Position numbers and translations under genes: made by a program | Part shown: positions 22,748 to 32,050 of the stretch, in pieces | Layout of the letters: every line of letters begins with the position of its first letter | Position numbering within the stretch: the first letter of the stretch is position 1 | Assembly (NCBI GenBank): GCA_907163375.1 | Contig: CAJQUW010014304.1 | Span: forward strand, 1 to 64,000 | Length of the DNA stretch: 64,000 nucleotides | Direction of reading: 5' to 3' | Origin: Prostheceraeus crozeri | Taxonomy: Eukaryota > Platyhelminthes > Polycladida > Euryleptidae | Notes under the pieces: model-generated | Told to the model about the DNA's origin: nothing | The model's input: the letters and a program-made list of their open reading frames with translations, nothing else | The model's database searches: none

Positions 22748-23558
22748 CAGGATTTGTCAAAAATTAATTGACCTCAATTAATTGGAACCAATTGGTTGAT
22801 AAGCCAATTTCAATAAATTAATTGGCTAGAATATAGAATTTCAATTAATTGATTGATGATTTTTCCAACTCCCACTAAAATTGTCGTATTTTCTAATTCC
22901 AATCAATTAATTGTTTTCTGTTAGTAGCCTAGATTGCATGTATTTTTCTCCTCCTTACTCTCTTACTTTTCACAATTCATAATTATAGTAAGCATTTCAA
23001 GCTGGCAAGCAGCAACAACGTTTATATTCATGAGTAGTCACAAATTTTATGTTTGATTCAACCAGAGTAGACCACGCGCAGCTCTAAAATGCAGGCAAAA
23101 TTTCTCTTCTCAATCGCCACTGATGAAAACAATGGAGAGAATCACGAGCACTTGTATAAACGATATGCCAAAGGCATCTCATGAAGGTGTCTGTGAGAGA
23201 GAATCTGAGGCAATTATCCGCTTGTCTGGTTGGTCTTACTAATCGCAGTATTGAAACATAAAAAGTGGTATGCCTAGATATTATATTAGCGATGTTACTT
23301 TCATAACCAGGAAATTTCTAAGATCAGATGTTGCTTATTGCTGTGTAACGTGAATAGTTAAACAAATCTTGGATCAAGTAAATGAATAATCAATGCTATC
23401 AGGTCACAGGACCCGTTCGAATTTTGGATTCCAATTTCAATTCATTGTTTGGTCCAGAATTCCATTTCCAATTAATTGAGTGATGTATTTTATAATTCCA
23501 TATACCGGTAATTGACTTCTTTGTCCAATTAAATTGCAATCAATTATTACAATCCCTG
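22748..23558. mobile_element. hAT-like nonautonomous element (about 811 bp), tentative
   Basis: The left end CAGGATTTGTCAAAAATTAATTG is readable in two pieces (22748-22770) and is mirrored by CAATTATTACAATCCCTG at the right end (23541-23558). The shared form is CAGG(G)ATTTGT-A-AATTAATTG, with the CAGGG start common in hAT transposons. Both subterminal zones (22760-22920 and 23430-23550) are rich in AATTAATTG and CCAATT motifs in both orientations, as in hAT subterminal binding sites. The interior has no transposase. The 8-bp flanks are not clearly alike, so a target duplication is not shown. Confidence 0.45.
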
Positions 23559-24269
23559 ATGATCATAGATGAATGACTATAATATTATTGGAGGTGCTTC
23601 ACTATAGACTGAAGCATCTGGATCAGGCTTCCCAGCAGCATAGCCTTCACCTCCTATTCAAACATTTCTTCATCATGCAAGGTGAATAAGTGAAACTAGG
23701 AAATTACACAAGATGCAGTTAGAATCATGCAACATAGTGACACATGTACAACAGTTGAATACATCGACAGCTAAAAAATGCACCATCATGGTTTAGATGT
23801 CTGTTCAGATTGGGTCAAACTTTTTTATGAACACTGCCTCCATAATATTTGAAACAAAGCTGTTTGTTAGAGACTTGAGCTAGGATTTTCAGAAATACAT
23901 CTACACTGGCAGCTCAATATATGGTCAGATTATAAACTGTCTGCAGAAAAATTGATACTATCTCTGAACATTGATTAAACTGCCCTGGAATTCTGAAGTG
24001 TTCAGTATCCTTACCATAAGCCTATAACCCTATATTGCACCATTTAATTTGAATGTACGAAAAAAATATTTCTTTACGGTTGTTGTGATATTTTGCCACA
24101 ATTAACGATTATAGCATCTTATTTTATTTATTTTTGAATGCACTTACGGCTTTGTTGCCCACAAGCAACATAGTGTACAAATGGTAGCATTTACATTGGT
24201 GATTTACAGCAGTGATTTTCAATTTCTTTTGAAGGGCGGCCCCTTTTGGGAGTAGCAGCTTTACCCTAA
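23559..24269. other. No gene seen
   Basis: A+T-rich. It may include the 3' flank of the piggyBac-like element. Confidence 0.35.
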
Positions 24270-25040
24270 TTCATAGGAGTATTCATAGGAGTATCTGCGG
24301 TTTCGCACTTGAAGGCCAACAGAGGCAGTCGATCTTTCTTTTGTATTCCCGAGCTATCGGCATCGCGCATATACAATAACCAAGACTCAACGACTGCAAA
24401 GTCAAAAAAAATGGAAAAGAAGACGCGAATATGCTTTCTTTGATCTGATGGGAGAACTGTCTACAGCAATAAGGGAATCAAGGAGATCCAACCCTCCCAT
24501 GGATTTGTTACATAAGTCCACGATCGAAGGGCGCGGGATAGTTCATCGCCTCGTGTCTTCTTATCTCATCGTTTCATCTTTGAAGTCGGGTTGATCCCTG
24601 CGAACGTATTGAGCAGCAGAAGAACACCACGATTGTCCATCCATTGACGTCGTTCATACGGACGCCATCGTGAACACCAGTCTGCACTGCGGCAAATCCT
24701 CTTTCTTTTTTCTTCATCTCGGAATCAGTTGGCATCGTGCAAACCCTTCGACGGTTTACCAGAACTGTGCCGAGGCAACAAATTCCTTGTTTCCAAAGCA
24801 CACTTTGGAGATTAAAAAATGTGAACCAATTATCCACGTACACTTCGAAATCCAGCATTTCTGGGAAGATGATGAAGAAGTGGTAGAACTGATGCTCCAA
24901 TGTTGGGTTGATAAGGACAAACATCCGTAGTTTCAATAAATATTTCAAAATCAAAAAACCAAACAATATAAATCTGATCCAAAAACTCTACAGGAATCTG
25001 AATTTTTAATATTTGCAATACACGACTCATAATCTAGACT
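24270..25040 (-). pseudogene. piggyBac-like transposase, central to C-terminal part (fossil)
   Basis: Read on the minus strand, VWFFDFEIF (near 24960-24990) matches the family's Y-x-FEIY block. EVYVDNWFTFFNLQSVLWKQ with the catalytic Asp (near 24800-24850) matches Y-x-DNWFTS. Then come GICCLGTVLVNRR, TMPTDSEMKKKERG and GWTIVVFF. Next, RPSIVDLCNKSMGGLDLLDS (near 24470-24530) is the family's MGGVDLLD with the last catalytic Asp, and AVDSSPIRSKKAYSRLLFH and FAVVESWLLYMRDA (near 24360-24390) follow in order. These are the hallmarks of DDE_Tnp_1_7. The frame changes at least twice, and the N-terminal half and the C-terminal Cys-rich finger are absent or unreadable. It is a dead DNA-transposon copy; TTAA ends were not found. 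Confidence 0.85.
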
Positions 25041-25496
25041 TGCATAATTAGATCCCTGTATTCAAGTTATGTTGCGTAGTATTTGAATCAAACAGTTCTA
25101 GGCCTATTATTTGGTTATCTCATAAATAGGAATATATGATAAACATGTATATGTACAAGCAATAAAAACAAAACATTTCATCCACCTTACTTATTTGTCA
25201 GACAAGGTTTAAAATTTTAACTGAAAAAGATTACGATTTCTCTGAATGAAAATTTGAAATTGGCGACTCATGCACAATTGGGCCTGCAACTTTTAAGTGA
25301 GTCTTATAAATAAATCGTTGACAATCATTACAACGAGCTCGCACTTTCTGATTTTTCGATCGGTGATACATGATGCATCAACGTCGCTTCTGGGGACTTC
25401 GGTTTTCTCGAATGATGCCTTCATTGGGAAGTCCACTGAGATATATGGCCTGTTTTACAGATGAGTTCACAGTCTTGCTTGTTTGTCTGTATCGCA
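25041..25496. other. No gene supported; one Cys-rich minus-strand scrap
   Basis: Near 25270-25370 the minus strand reads KVRARCNDCQRFIYKTHLK, which resembles the C-terminal Cys finger of piggyBac-like transposases. It lies on the wrong side of the central domain to belong to the same copy. I do not call it. Confidence 0.3.
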
Positions 25497-26487
25497 CATT
25501 TTTTTAAACTTTATTGTGAAACAATACAGAAGAATAGTGGCTTCCGATGTTTTTGGAGCATTAAGTCTACTGAAGAATTTTTGAACGTTGCAAATAATAA
25601 AAATAATGTCTTTTCAATTCAAGTATTCGATTTTTCTACATTGTACACTAACCTCAATCATGAAGACATATGTGCACATTTGTTAAGCTTGCTGGAGCTA
25701 GTTTTTAACTCCACGTCGAGAAAATTTCTTTGTGTTGGTTTTAATAAAACTTTTTTCGCTGGTAAAACGTACAAGGGTTATCACTGTTTTAGTTTGGAAA
25801 TGTTGAAGTCCGCAATTAAGTTTGTTATTTCGGAAGTTTTCGTTGTTTTTGGTGGCTTGGCATTCAAGCAGGTTAGGGGCATTCCTATGGGGGGAAATTG
25901 CAGCCCTATGTAAGCTGATTTGTTTTTGTGCCACTGTGAATTCGTTTTTATGAAATCGTTAGTGTCGAACAAGAAATTCGGATTAGCTAGATTGATGTCT
26001 TGCACCACACGTTGCATCGATGATATATGTCTTTTCAATTACATATAAACATTATGACACTTTGTTCACTAAGATTTATCCCGCGGATTTGAAGGCTGAG
26101 AGAAATGGGACGGATAACACCTCAGTAGAATATCTCGATGTCAAGATTAATATTTGTAGTGATGGTTTACATACATCAGTTTTTCATAAGGTTGAGCAAT
26201 TTTGTTTTGATGTTATTGTTTTCACTTTTCCCGACAGTCTTCTTCCTCTTCATATGGGTGCGAATGTCTTTGACAGTCAAGTTCTTCGTTACCTCAGGAT
26301 ATGATCTCATCTGCCGTATGCCATTGTTAAAGCTAAAAGCACGTTTAAAGTTTTTGTGAAACGCGGATATGAAGCCTGCAAGTTAATCAAATGTATGGAG
26401 AGACTGTTGAAAAAGCATTTTTTAGTTTTGTTTAAATTTGGTTTGCAGTCAGCCAGAGAATTTTGTATTTTGTGTGGCTTCATTTAA
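25497..26487 (+). pseudogene. Penelope-like RT, 3' part (copy 1)
   Basis: The frame enters at the RT fingers and carries FDFSTLYTNLNHEDI (motif A) and RGIPMGGNCSPM (motif B), where a stop replaces the next codon. IDDICLFN (motif C; the preceding residue pair differs from copy 2) follows. After a frame change shared with copy 2 come KIYPADLKAERNG, VEYLDVKINI and a thumb region ending GYEACKLIKCMERLLKKH and FCILCGFI with a stop at 26485-26487. This copy therefore supplies the true C-terminus that copy 2 has lost. It is not functional. Confidence 0.85.
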
Positions 26488-26514
26488 GAGTGTTATCATT
26501 GTTAAGTCATGTGT

Positions 26515-26617
26515 GGGGTTCGCCTTTTTGGCGGGGGTCCGCCAGCTAGGGTTTGAGCGCACAAAATGTTAAAGGACCCGAAACGCGACCTAGCTGGTCA
26601 TTTTGCTGATGAACCCC
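26515..26617 (+). ncRNA. Candidate structured RNA with interleaved stems (HDV-like topology), tentative
   Basis: GGGTCC (26535-26540) pairs with GGACCC (26574-26579). CCAGCTAGG (26542-26550) pairs with CCTAGCTGG (26589-26597). The two stems interleave, so together they form a pseudoknot with the P1/P2 order of HDV-like ribozymes. An outer GGGGTT/AACCCC pair (26515-26520 with 26612-26617) and a CGCC/GGCG hairpin (26521-26533) frame it. A possible P1.1-like contact is GCG (26557-26559) with CGC (26584-26586). A clear P4 and a well-matched catalytic joining region are not seen, and P3 would be only three A-U pairs. Confidence 0.35.
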
Positions 26618-26746
26618 TTCTATGTTTATTCTTTTCTGGTATGTCTTGTATAAAGATTGTAAATATGTTTTATTGTTCGGTACGCCATCTAAGTATTATT
26701 TCTTTCTTTTATATTACCCGATGACCGGCGTGAACGCTTTCAACAG

Positions 26747-26762
26747 CCCTTTTCAGGGCTAC
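26747..26762 (+). promoter_or_regulatory. Histone-type mRNA 3' stem-loop
   Basis: AGCCCT (26747-26752), loop TTTC (26753-26756) and AGGGCT (26757-26762), preceded by CAAC and followed by ACAC. The 6-bp stem, the UUUC loop and the CAA and ACAC-like flanks match the metazoan histone 3' stem-loop; the outermost G-C pair is replaced by A-U with pairing kept. No histone coding sequence is visible upstream, and no purine-rich downstream element is obvious. Confidence 0.6.
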
Positions 26763-27054
26763 ACTTATTAAGTATTTATTGATTATTTATTGTTATATTA
26801 TTGTTCATTCGAAGTGCACTAACCTGACTTTTCCCATAATTGTGCATTAACAACTGGTCTTTAGATGATTGGTGGAGTCGTGCTATTCCCCGCTACTGGT
26901 CCTTGTTGTTCAGCCTTGCTGGCTTTGTCTGAGCTGTGTACTTTTCTTATTCAGTTTAATTGTTTTGGCGTAAGCCATCGTGTAGATAGCAGGGCTTCCA
27001 AGTCCAACCTCTGTAAGTTGTCTCTGCTTTCATTGGGCTCTGGCTCTCAAATGT

Positions 27055-27834
27055 ATGGAAATTATGTCTGCTAAAGTGTTTTCGTTTAGTGCGAATAGGT
27101 GGATAGCGCCACCTAATGTTAGCAATACAAGTTTGTGCAATAGCAATAAGTGTTTGTGCTGTAAGTCACTGGAATGTGATAATTTTTTTAATTCTTTTAG
27201 TACCGGTCGCAAGTTTGTATTTGATAAAGTGGGTAATTTTAATTGTAAGACAAAGTTCGCAATTTATTTAATTACGTGTATGAAATGTGGCGTACAGTAT
27301 GTTGGTCAGACCAGGCAAGAGTTACATAGTCGTCTGAATGGGCATCGGCATTCAATCTGTAAAGATAAATTGTCAAACTTCCTTTGTAAACATTTCAACA
27401 GCAACGGCCATTCTTTTTCTGATGTAAGTGTGCAAATTATAGATTGTGTAGACTCTTCACAAATGTCTTTTGATGAAGCTAAGCGTGAGCTTGATGTAAA
27501 GGAAGACTTTTATATTAAAACTTTGAATACCGTGTATCCTTTGGGTTTGAATGATAGACTACTTGGCCAAGGACGTGTTTCTAATGATACTGTAAATAAT
27601 ACGCCTTTTTATTCGTCACCCATTCCGCGAAAGAGAAGAAGTCATGGTAGAAGACGATCTGGGAGAAAAGTTCGGACATCTTATCCTGATAGCACTGTTG
27701 TTTTTGATTCTTTGCGCTGTTTTTTCGATAAGTGCAATTTTATTGATTTTATTGTTATTTACGAAAGCTTTCAAGAAGTGTTTTGCGCAATTTGCTTCAG
27801 AACTTGTCTAGTGTCGCAGGTGACTTGCGTATAG
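27055..27834 (+). CDS. Penelope-like element N-terminal GIY-YIG endonuclease (copy 2)
   Basis: The Cys-rich start CNSNKCLCCKSLEC (near 27136-27177) is the zinc-binding block usual before Penelope GIY-YIG domains. Then come FAIYLITCMKCGVQYVGQT (near 27255-27315), the GIY-YIG core with both Tyr, LHSRLNGHRHSI with the catalytic Arg and His region, and LCKHFNSNGHSFSD, followed by KREL and the KTLNTVYPLGLNDR block. The last 60 residues are basic (RKRRSHGRRR), then hydrophobic and probably out of the true frame. It acts by nicking target DNA for priming of reverse transcription. The frame ends at 27834 and overlaps the RT frame by 52 bp in another phase, so one frame change separates the two domains, which are fused in intact relatives. 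The first ATG is at 27055; a second lies three codons on. Confidence 0.8.
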   Translation: MEIMSAKVFSFSANRWIAPPNVSNTSLCNSNKCLCCKSLECDNFFNSFSTGRKFVFDKVGNFNCKTKFAIYLITCMKCGVQYVGQTRQELHSRLNGHRHSICKDKLSNFLCKHFNSNGHSFSDVSVQIIDCVDSSQMSFDEAKRELDVKEDFYIKTLNTVYPLGLNDRLLGQGRVSNDTVNNTPFYSSPIPRKRRSHGRRRSGRKVRTSYPDSTVVFDSLRCFFDKCNFIDFIVIYESFQEVFCAICFRTCLVSQVTCV

Positions 27835-29728
27835 TTTTGTCAGCTTTTTTAACTCAGGTTTTTAATGATAATAGTAATAACGGTATCGACAAGGATCGTG
27901 AAAGGGCTGTAATTGTTGTTTTGTATGACTGTAGGAATATCGAGTATTTGAATATTCCGTCTGTTTTTGGCAATAAAAGAATTCGCCGTCTTTTGCCTGA
28001 CAAGGTCCAAAGTGCACATCCTCCTAGAATATTTTACAAACTTGTGAAACCGATATCGTTGCGTATTTGCAGTTGCAGTAGATTGTTATCGAGTTTGTCG
28101 TTGTCCGACATATCTAATATTTCAACTTCTGCTTGTATTTGTTCTAGTAAACCCGATTTTATTTACGCTCCTTTCGGTCATATTGTTACTGGTGATTTGA
28201 ATGTGATAGATGATGTTCATCTTAGGAATGTCATGGCACGGGGTGTTAAATTTCGTATTCCTCAATTTTTGCCATGGAATAAGGTTAAAGCTGACTTGGT
28301 GACTTGTGTTAAGACCCACGCTGATAAAATGTCCAAAGTGTTCAAGATTGATCGTGATCGTTTCGATGATTGGGAGGGTGAAATAATAGACTTCATTTGT
28401 AAACGTATAAAAAGACTAAAGTATTGTGAAAATGTATTCGAAAGAAAGTTTACGTCTATTAGATCACTTGATGAGAGCATTAAACGCATGCATGATCATT
28501 TTGTCATAGTGCCCGTCGATAAAGCGGCTAATAATTTTGCTGTTATATGTAAGAAATTGTATATCAACATCATGTTGGAAGAACTAGGTTTTGATTTAAA
28601 CAGTTTGGTACCTGTCGGCAATGCAACTTATTCTGTTTCTTCGGAAGGTAGCAGTGAAATTGTTGATCGTCACTGTTCACTTGTTAAGTCATTTGGTATA
28701 AACTGTTCGGATGATTGTAAAAAGTTGCCTAAATTGTTTTGTATTCCGAAGTTTCATAAGTCACCATATAAGTTTAGATTTATTGCTGGAGCGCGCAAGT
28801 GTACGAGTACACAATTGTCAGTTGTTCTTAATAAGGGTCTTTCCTTAATAAGAGACTTTTTTAAACTTTATTGTGAAGCAATACAGAAGAATAGTGGCTT
28901 CCGATGTTTTTGGAGCATTAAGTCTACTGAAGAATTTTTGAACGTTGGAAATAATAAAAATAATGTCTTTTCAATTCAAGTATTCGATTTTTCTACATTG
29001 TACACTAACCTCAATCATGAAGACATATGTGCACATTTGTTAAGCTTGCTGGAGCTAGTTTTTAACTCCACGTCGAGAAAATTTCTTTGTGTTGGTTTTA
29101 ATAAAACTTTTTTCGCTGGTAAAACGTACAAGGGTTATCACTGTTTTAGTTTGGAAATGTTGAAGTCCGCAATTAAGTTTGTTATTTCGGAAGTTTTCGT
29201 TGTTTTTGGTGGCTTGGCATTCAAGCAGGTTAGGGGCATTCCTATGGGGGGAAATTGCAGCCCTATGTTAGCTGATTTGTTTTTGTGCCACTGTGAATTC
29301 GTTTTTGTGAAATCGTTAATGTCGAACAAGAAATTCGGATTAGCTAGATTGATGTCTTGCACCACACGTTACATCGATGATATATGTCTTTTCAATTACA
29401 TATAAACATTATGACACTTTGTTGAGTAAGATTTATCCCGCGGATTTGAAGGCTGAGAGAAATGGGACGGATAACACCTCAGTAGAATATCTCGATGTCA
29501 AGATTAATATTTGTAGTGATGGTTTACATACATCAGTTTTTCATAAGGTTGAGCAATTTTGTTTTGATGTTATTGTTTTCACTTTTCCCGACAGTCTTCT
29601 TCCTCTTCATATGGGTGCGAATGTCTTTGCCAGTCAAGTTCTTCGTTACCTCAGGATATGTTCTCATCTGCCGTATGCCATTGTTAAAGCTAAAAGCACG
29701 TTTAAAGTTTTCGTTAAGGAGCGATACA
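27783..29728 (+). pseudogene. Penelope-like reverse transcriptase (copy 2), 3'-truncated by the satellite
   Basis: The frame opens without a good ATG and carries the linker with two CxC motifs (RICSCS and CICSS). FVIVPVDKAANNFAVICKK (near 28500-28555) follows, then PKLFCIPKFHKSPYKFRFIA (RT motifs 1-2), FDFSTLYTNLNHEDI (motif A), RGIPMGGNCSPMLADLFL (motif B) and RYIDDICLFN (motif C, catalytic DD). A frame change just after motif C is shared with copy 1. The thumb follows in the next frame to about 29710 and stops where satellite DNA begins. RTs of this group are relatives of telomerase RT. The region between the CxC linker and motif 1 is long, which would fit the insertion-in-fingers domain reported for Naiads, but I cannot identify that domain by eye. 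Confidence 0.85.
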
Positions 29729-30319
29729 CAGATGTCTTTCGGGAGTAGATGCGGGTGCTGAAGTCTGCGGGAGTAGATGCGGATTTTGATGTCTGCAGGA
29801 GTAGATGCGATTGTTGAAGTCTGTGGAAGTAGATGCGGTTATTGAAGTTTGCGGGAGTAGATGCGATTGTCGAAGTCTGCGGCAGTAGATGCGGATGTTG
29901 ACGTCTGCGGGAGTGGATGTGGATTTTAAAGTCTTAGGCAGTAGATGCGGATGTTGATGTCTGCGGGAGTAGATGTGGATGTTGAAGTCTGCAGGAGTAG
30001 ATGTGGATGTAGAAGTCTGGAGGAGTAGATGCGGATGTTGATGTCTGCAAGAGTTGATGCGGATGTTGAAGTCTGTGGGAGGAGATGCGGATGCTGAAGT
30101 CTGTGGGAGTAGATACTGATGTTGAAGTCCGCGGGAGTAGATGCGGATGTTGACTTCTGTGGGAGTACATGCGGATGTTGAAGTCTGCGGGAGTAGATGC
30201 GGATGTTGAAGTCTGTGGGAGTAGATGCGGATGCTGAAGTCTGAGGGAATAGATGCGGATGTTGATGTCTGCGGGAGTAGATGTGGACGTTGAAGTCTGC
30301 AGGAGTAGATGTGGATGTT

Positions 30320-32050
30320 GAAGTCTGCAGGAGTAGATGTGGACGTTGAAGTCTGCAGGAGTAGATGTGGATGTTGAAGTCTGCGGAAGTAGATGAGGTT
30401 GCTGAAGTCTGCAGGAGTTGATGCGGATGTTGAAGTCTACGGGAGTAGATGCGGATGTTGAAATCTGCAGGAGTATAATCGGATGTTGAAGTCTGCGGGA
30501 GTACATGTGGATTTTCAAGTCTGCGGGAGTAGATGCGAATGTTGATTTCTGCGGGAGTAGATACAGATGTTGAAGTCTGCGGAAGTAGATGCGGATGTTG
30601 AAGTCTGTGGGAGTAGATGAGGATGTTGAAGTCTGTGGGAGTAGATGCGGATGTTGAAATCTGTGGGAGTAGATGCGTATATTGAAGTCTGTGGGAGTAG
30701 ATGTGGACGTTGAAGTATGCAGGAGTAGATGTGGATGTTGAAATCTGCAGGAGTAGATGTGGACGTTGAAGTCTGCAGGAGTAGATGTGGATGTTGAAGT
30801 CTGCTGGAGTAGATGTGGATGTTGAGGTCTGCAGATGTAGATGCGGATGTTGACGTCTGTGGGAGTAGAATCGGATGTTGAAGTCTGCAGGAGTAGATGC
30901 GGATTTTGATGTCTGCAGGAGTAGATGCGGATGTTGACGTCTGTGGGAGTAGATGCGGATGTTGAAGTTTGCGGGAGTAGATGCGGATGTTGACGTCTGT
31001 GGGAGTAGATGCGGATGCTGAAGTCTGAAGTATAGATGCGGATCTTGATGTCTGCGGGAGTAGATGCGGATGTTGAAGTCTGGAGGAGTAGATGCGGATG
31101 TTGAAGTCTGTGGGAGTAGATACTGATGTTGAAGTCTGCGGGAGTAGATGCGGATGTTGACTTCTGTGGGAGTAGATGAGGATGTTGAAGTCTACGGAAG
31201 TAGATGCGGATGTTGAAGTCTGCAGGAGTAGAATCGGATGTTGAAGTCTGCGGGAGTAGATGTGGATTTTGAAGTCTGCGGGAGTAGATGCGGATGTTGA
31301 TTTCTGCGGGAGTAGATGCGGATGTTAAAGTCTGTGGGAGTAGATGAGGATGTTAAAGTCTGTGGGAGTAGATGAGGATGTTGAAGTCTGTGGGAGTAGA
31401 TGTGGATTTTGAAGTCTGCGGGAGTAGATGCGGATGTTGATTTCTGCGGGAGTAGATGCGGATGTTGAAGTCTGAGGCAGTAGATGTGGATGTTGAAGTC
31501 TGCAGGAGTAGATGTGGATGTTGAGGTCTGCAGATGTAGATGCGGATGTTGAAGTCTGCAAGAGTTGATGCGGATGTTGACGTCTGTTGGAGGAGATGCG
31601 GATGTTGAAGTCTGCGGGAGTAGATGCGGATGTTAAAGTGTGCGGGAGAACATGCGAATGTTGACGTCTGTTGGAGGAGATGCGGATGTTGAAGTCTGTG
31701 GGAGTAGATGCGGATGTTAAAGTGTGCGGGAGTACATGCGGATATTGAAGTCTGTGGGAATAGATGCGGATGTTGAAGTCTGCAGGAGTAGATGCGGATG
31801 CTGAAGTCTGTGGGAGGAGATGCGGATGCTGAAGTCTGCGGGAGTAGATGAGGATGTTGAAGTCTGCAGGAGTAGATAAGTATGTTGAAATCTGCGGGAG
31901 TGGATGTAGATTTTCAAGTCTGAGGCAGTAGATGAGGATGTTGAAGTCTGCAGGAGTAGATGTGGATGTTGAGGTCTGCAGATGTAGATGCGGGTGTTGA
32001 AGTCTGCAAGAGTTGATGCGGATGTTGACGTCTGTTGGAGGAGATGCGGA
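30320..32050. repeat. Satellite higher-order block A, copy 1
   Basis: Matches 35160-36890 at an offset of 4842 bp (4840 after a small indel). The distinctive monomers, such as the one with GAGTATAATCGG and the GCAAGAGTTGATG variant, recur in the same order. Confidence 0.8.

Larger units (their letters stand above)
26488..27054 (+). other. Spacer between Penelope-like copies (3' UTR / pseudo-LTR / 5' UTR)
   Basis: It follows the RT stop of copy 1 and precedes the endonuclease frame of copy 2, the place where the pseudo-LTR of such elements lies. It holds the structured RNA at 26515-26617, the histone-type stem-loop at 26747-26762 and A+T-rich sequence. The point where copy 2 begins cannot be read from the sequence alone. 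An unrelated open frame (26865-27074) overlaps the endonuclease start and has no motif. Confidence 0.6.
25497..29728 (+). mobile_element. Penelope-like retroelement tandem, Naiad-type (GIY-YIG before RT)
   Basis: Two copies lie head to tail. Copy 1 (from 25497) is 5'-truncated and begins inside the RT. Copy 2 has a GIY-YIG endonuclease followed by the RT and breaks off at about 29728, where the satellite starts. Canonical Penelope-like elements place GIY-YIG after the RT. The order here, and two CxC motifs between the domains (RICSCS near 28060 and CICSS near 28135), match the published Naiad group with N-terminal endonuclease and a CxC linker. A 5'-truncated copy upstream of a fuller one is the usual pseudo-LTR arrangement of these elements. 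The shared stretch (25500-26358 versus 28860-29716) differs by only about a dozen bases. Confidence 0.85.

Noticed and set aside
25270-25370. C-terminal Cys finger of the piggyBac-like transposase
   Set aside because: It lies upstream of the catalytic domain on the same strand, so it cannot be that copy's C-terminus, and the match is short.
26579-26612. Hammerhead ribozyme, from the boxes CGAAAC (26579-26584) and CTGATGA (26606-26612)
   Set aside because: The boxes are in the permuted order, stem I would have only six nucleotides in total, and stem III does not pair beyond two base pairs. No arrangement gives three stems.
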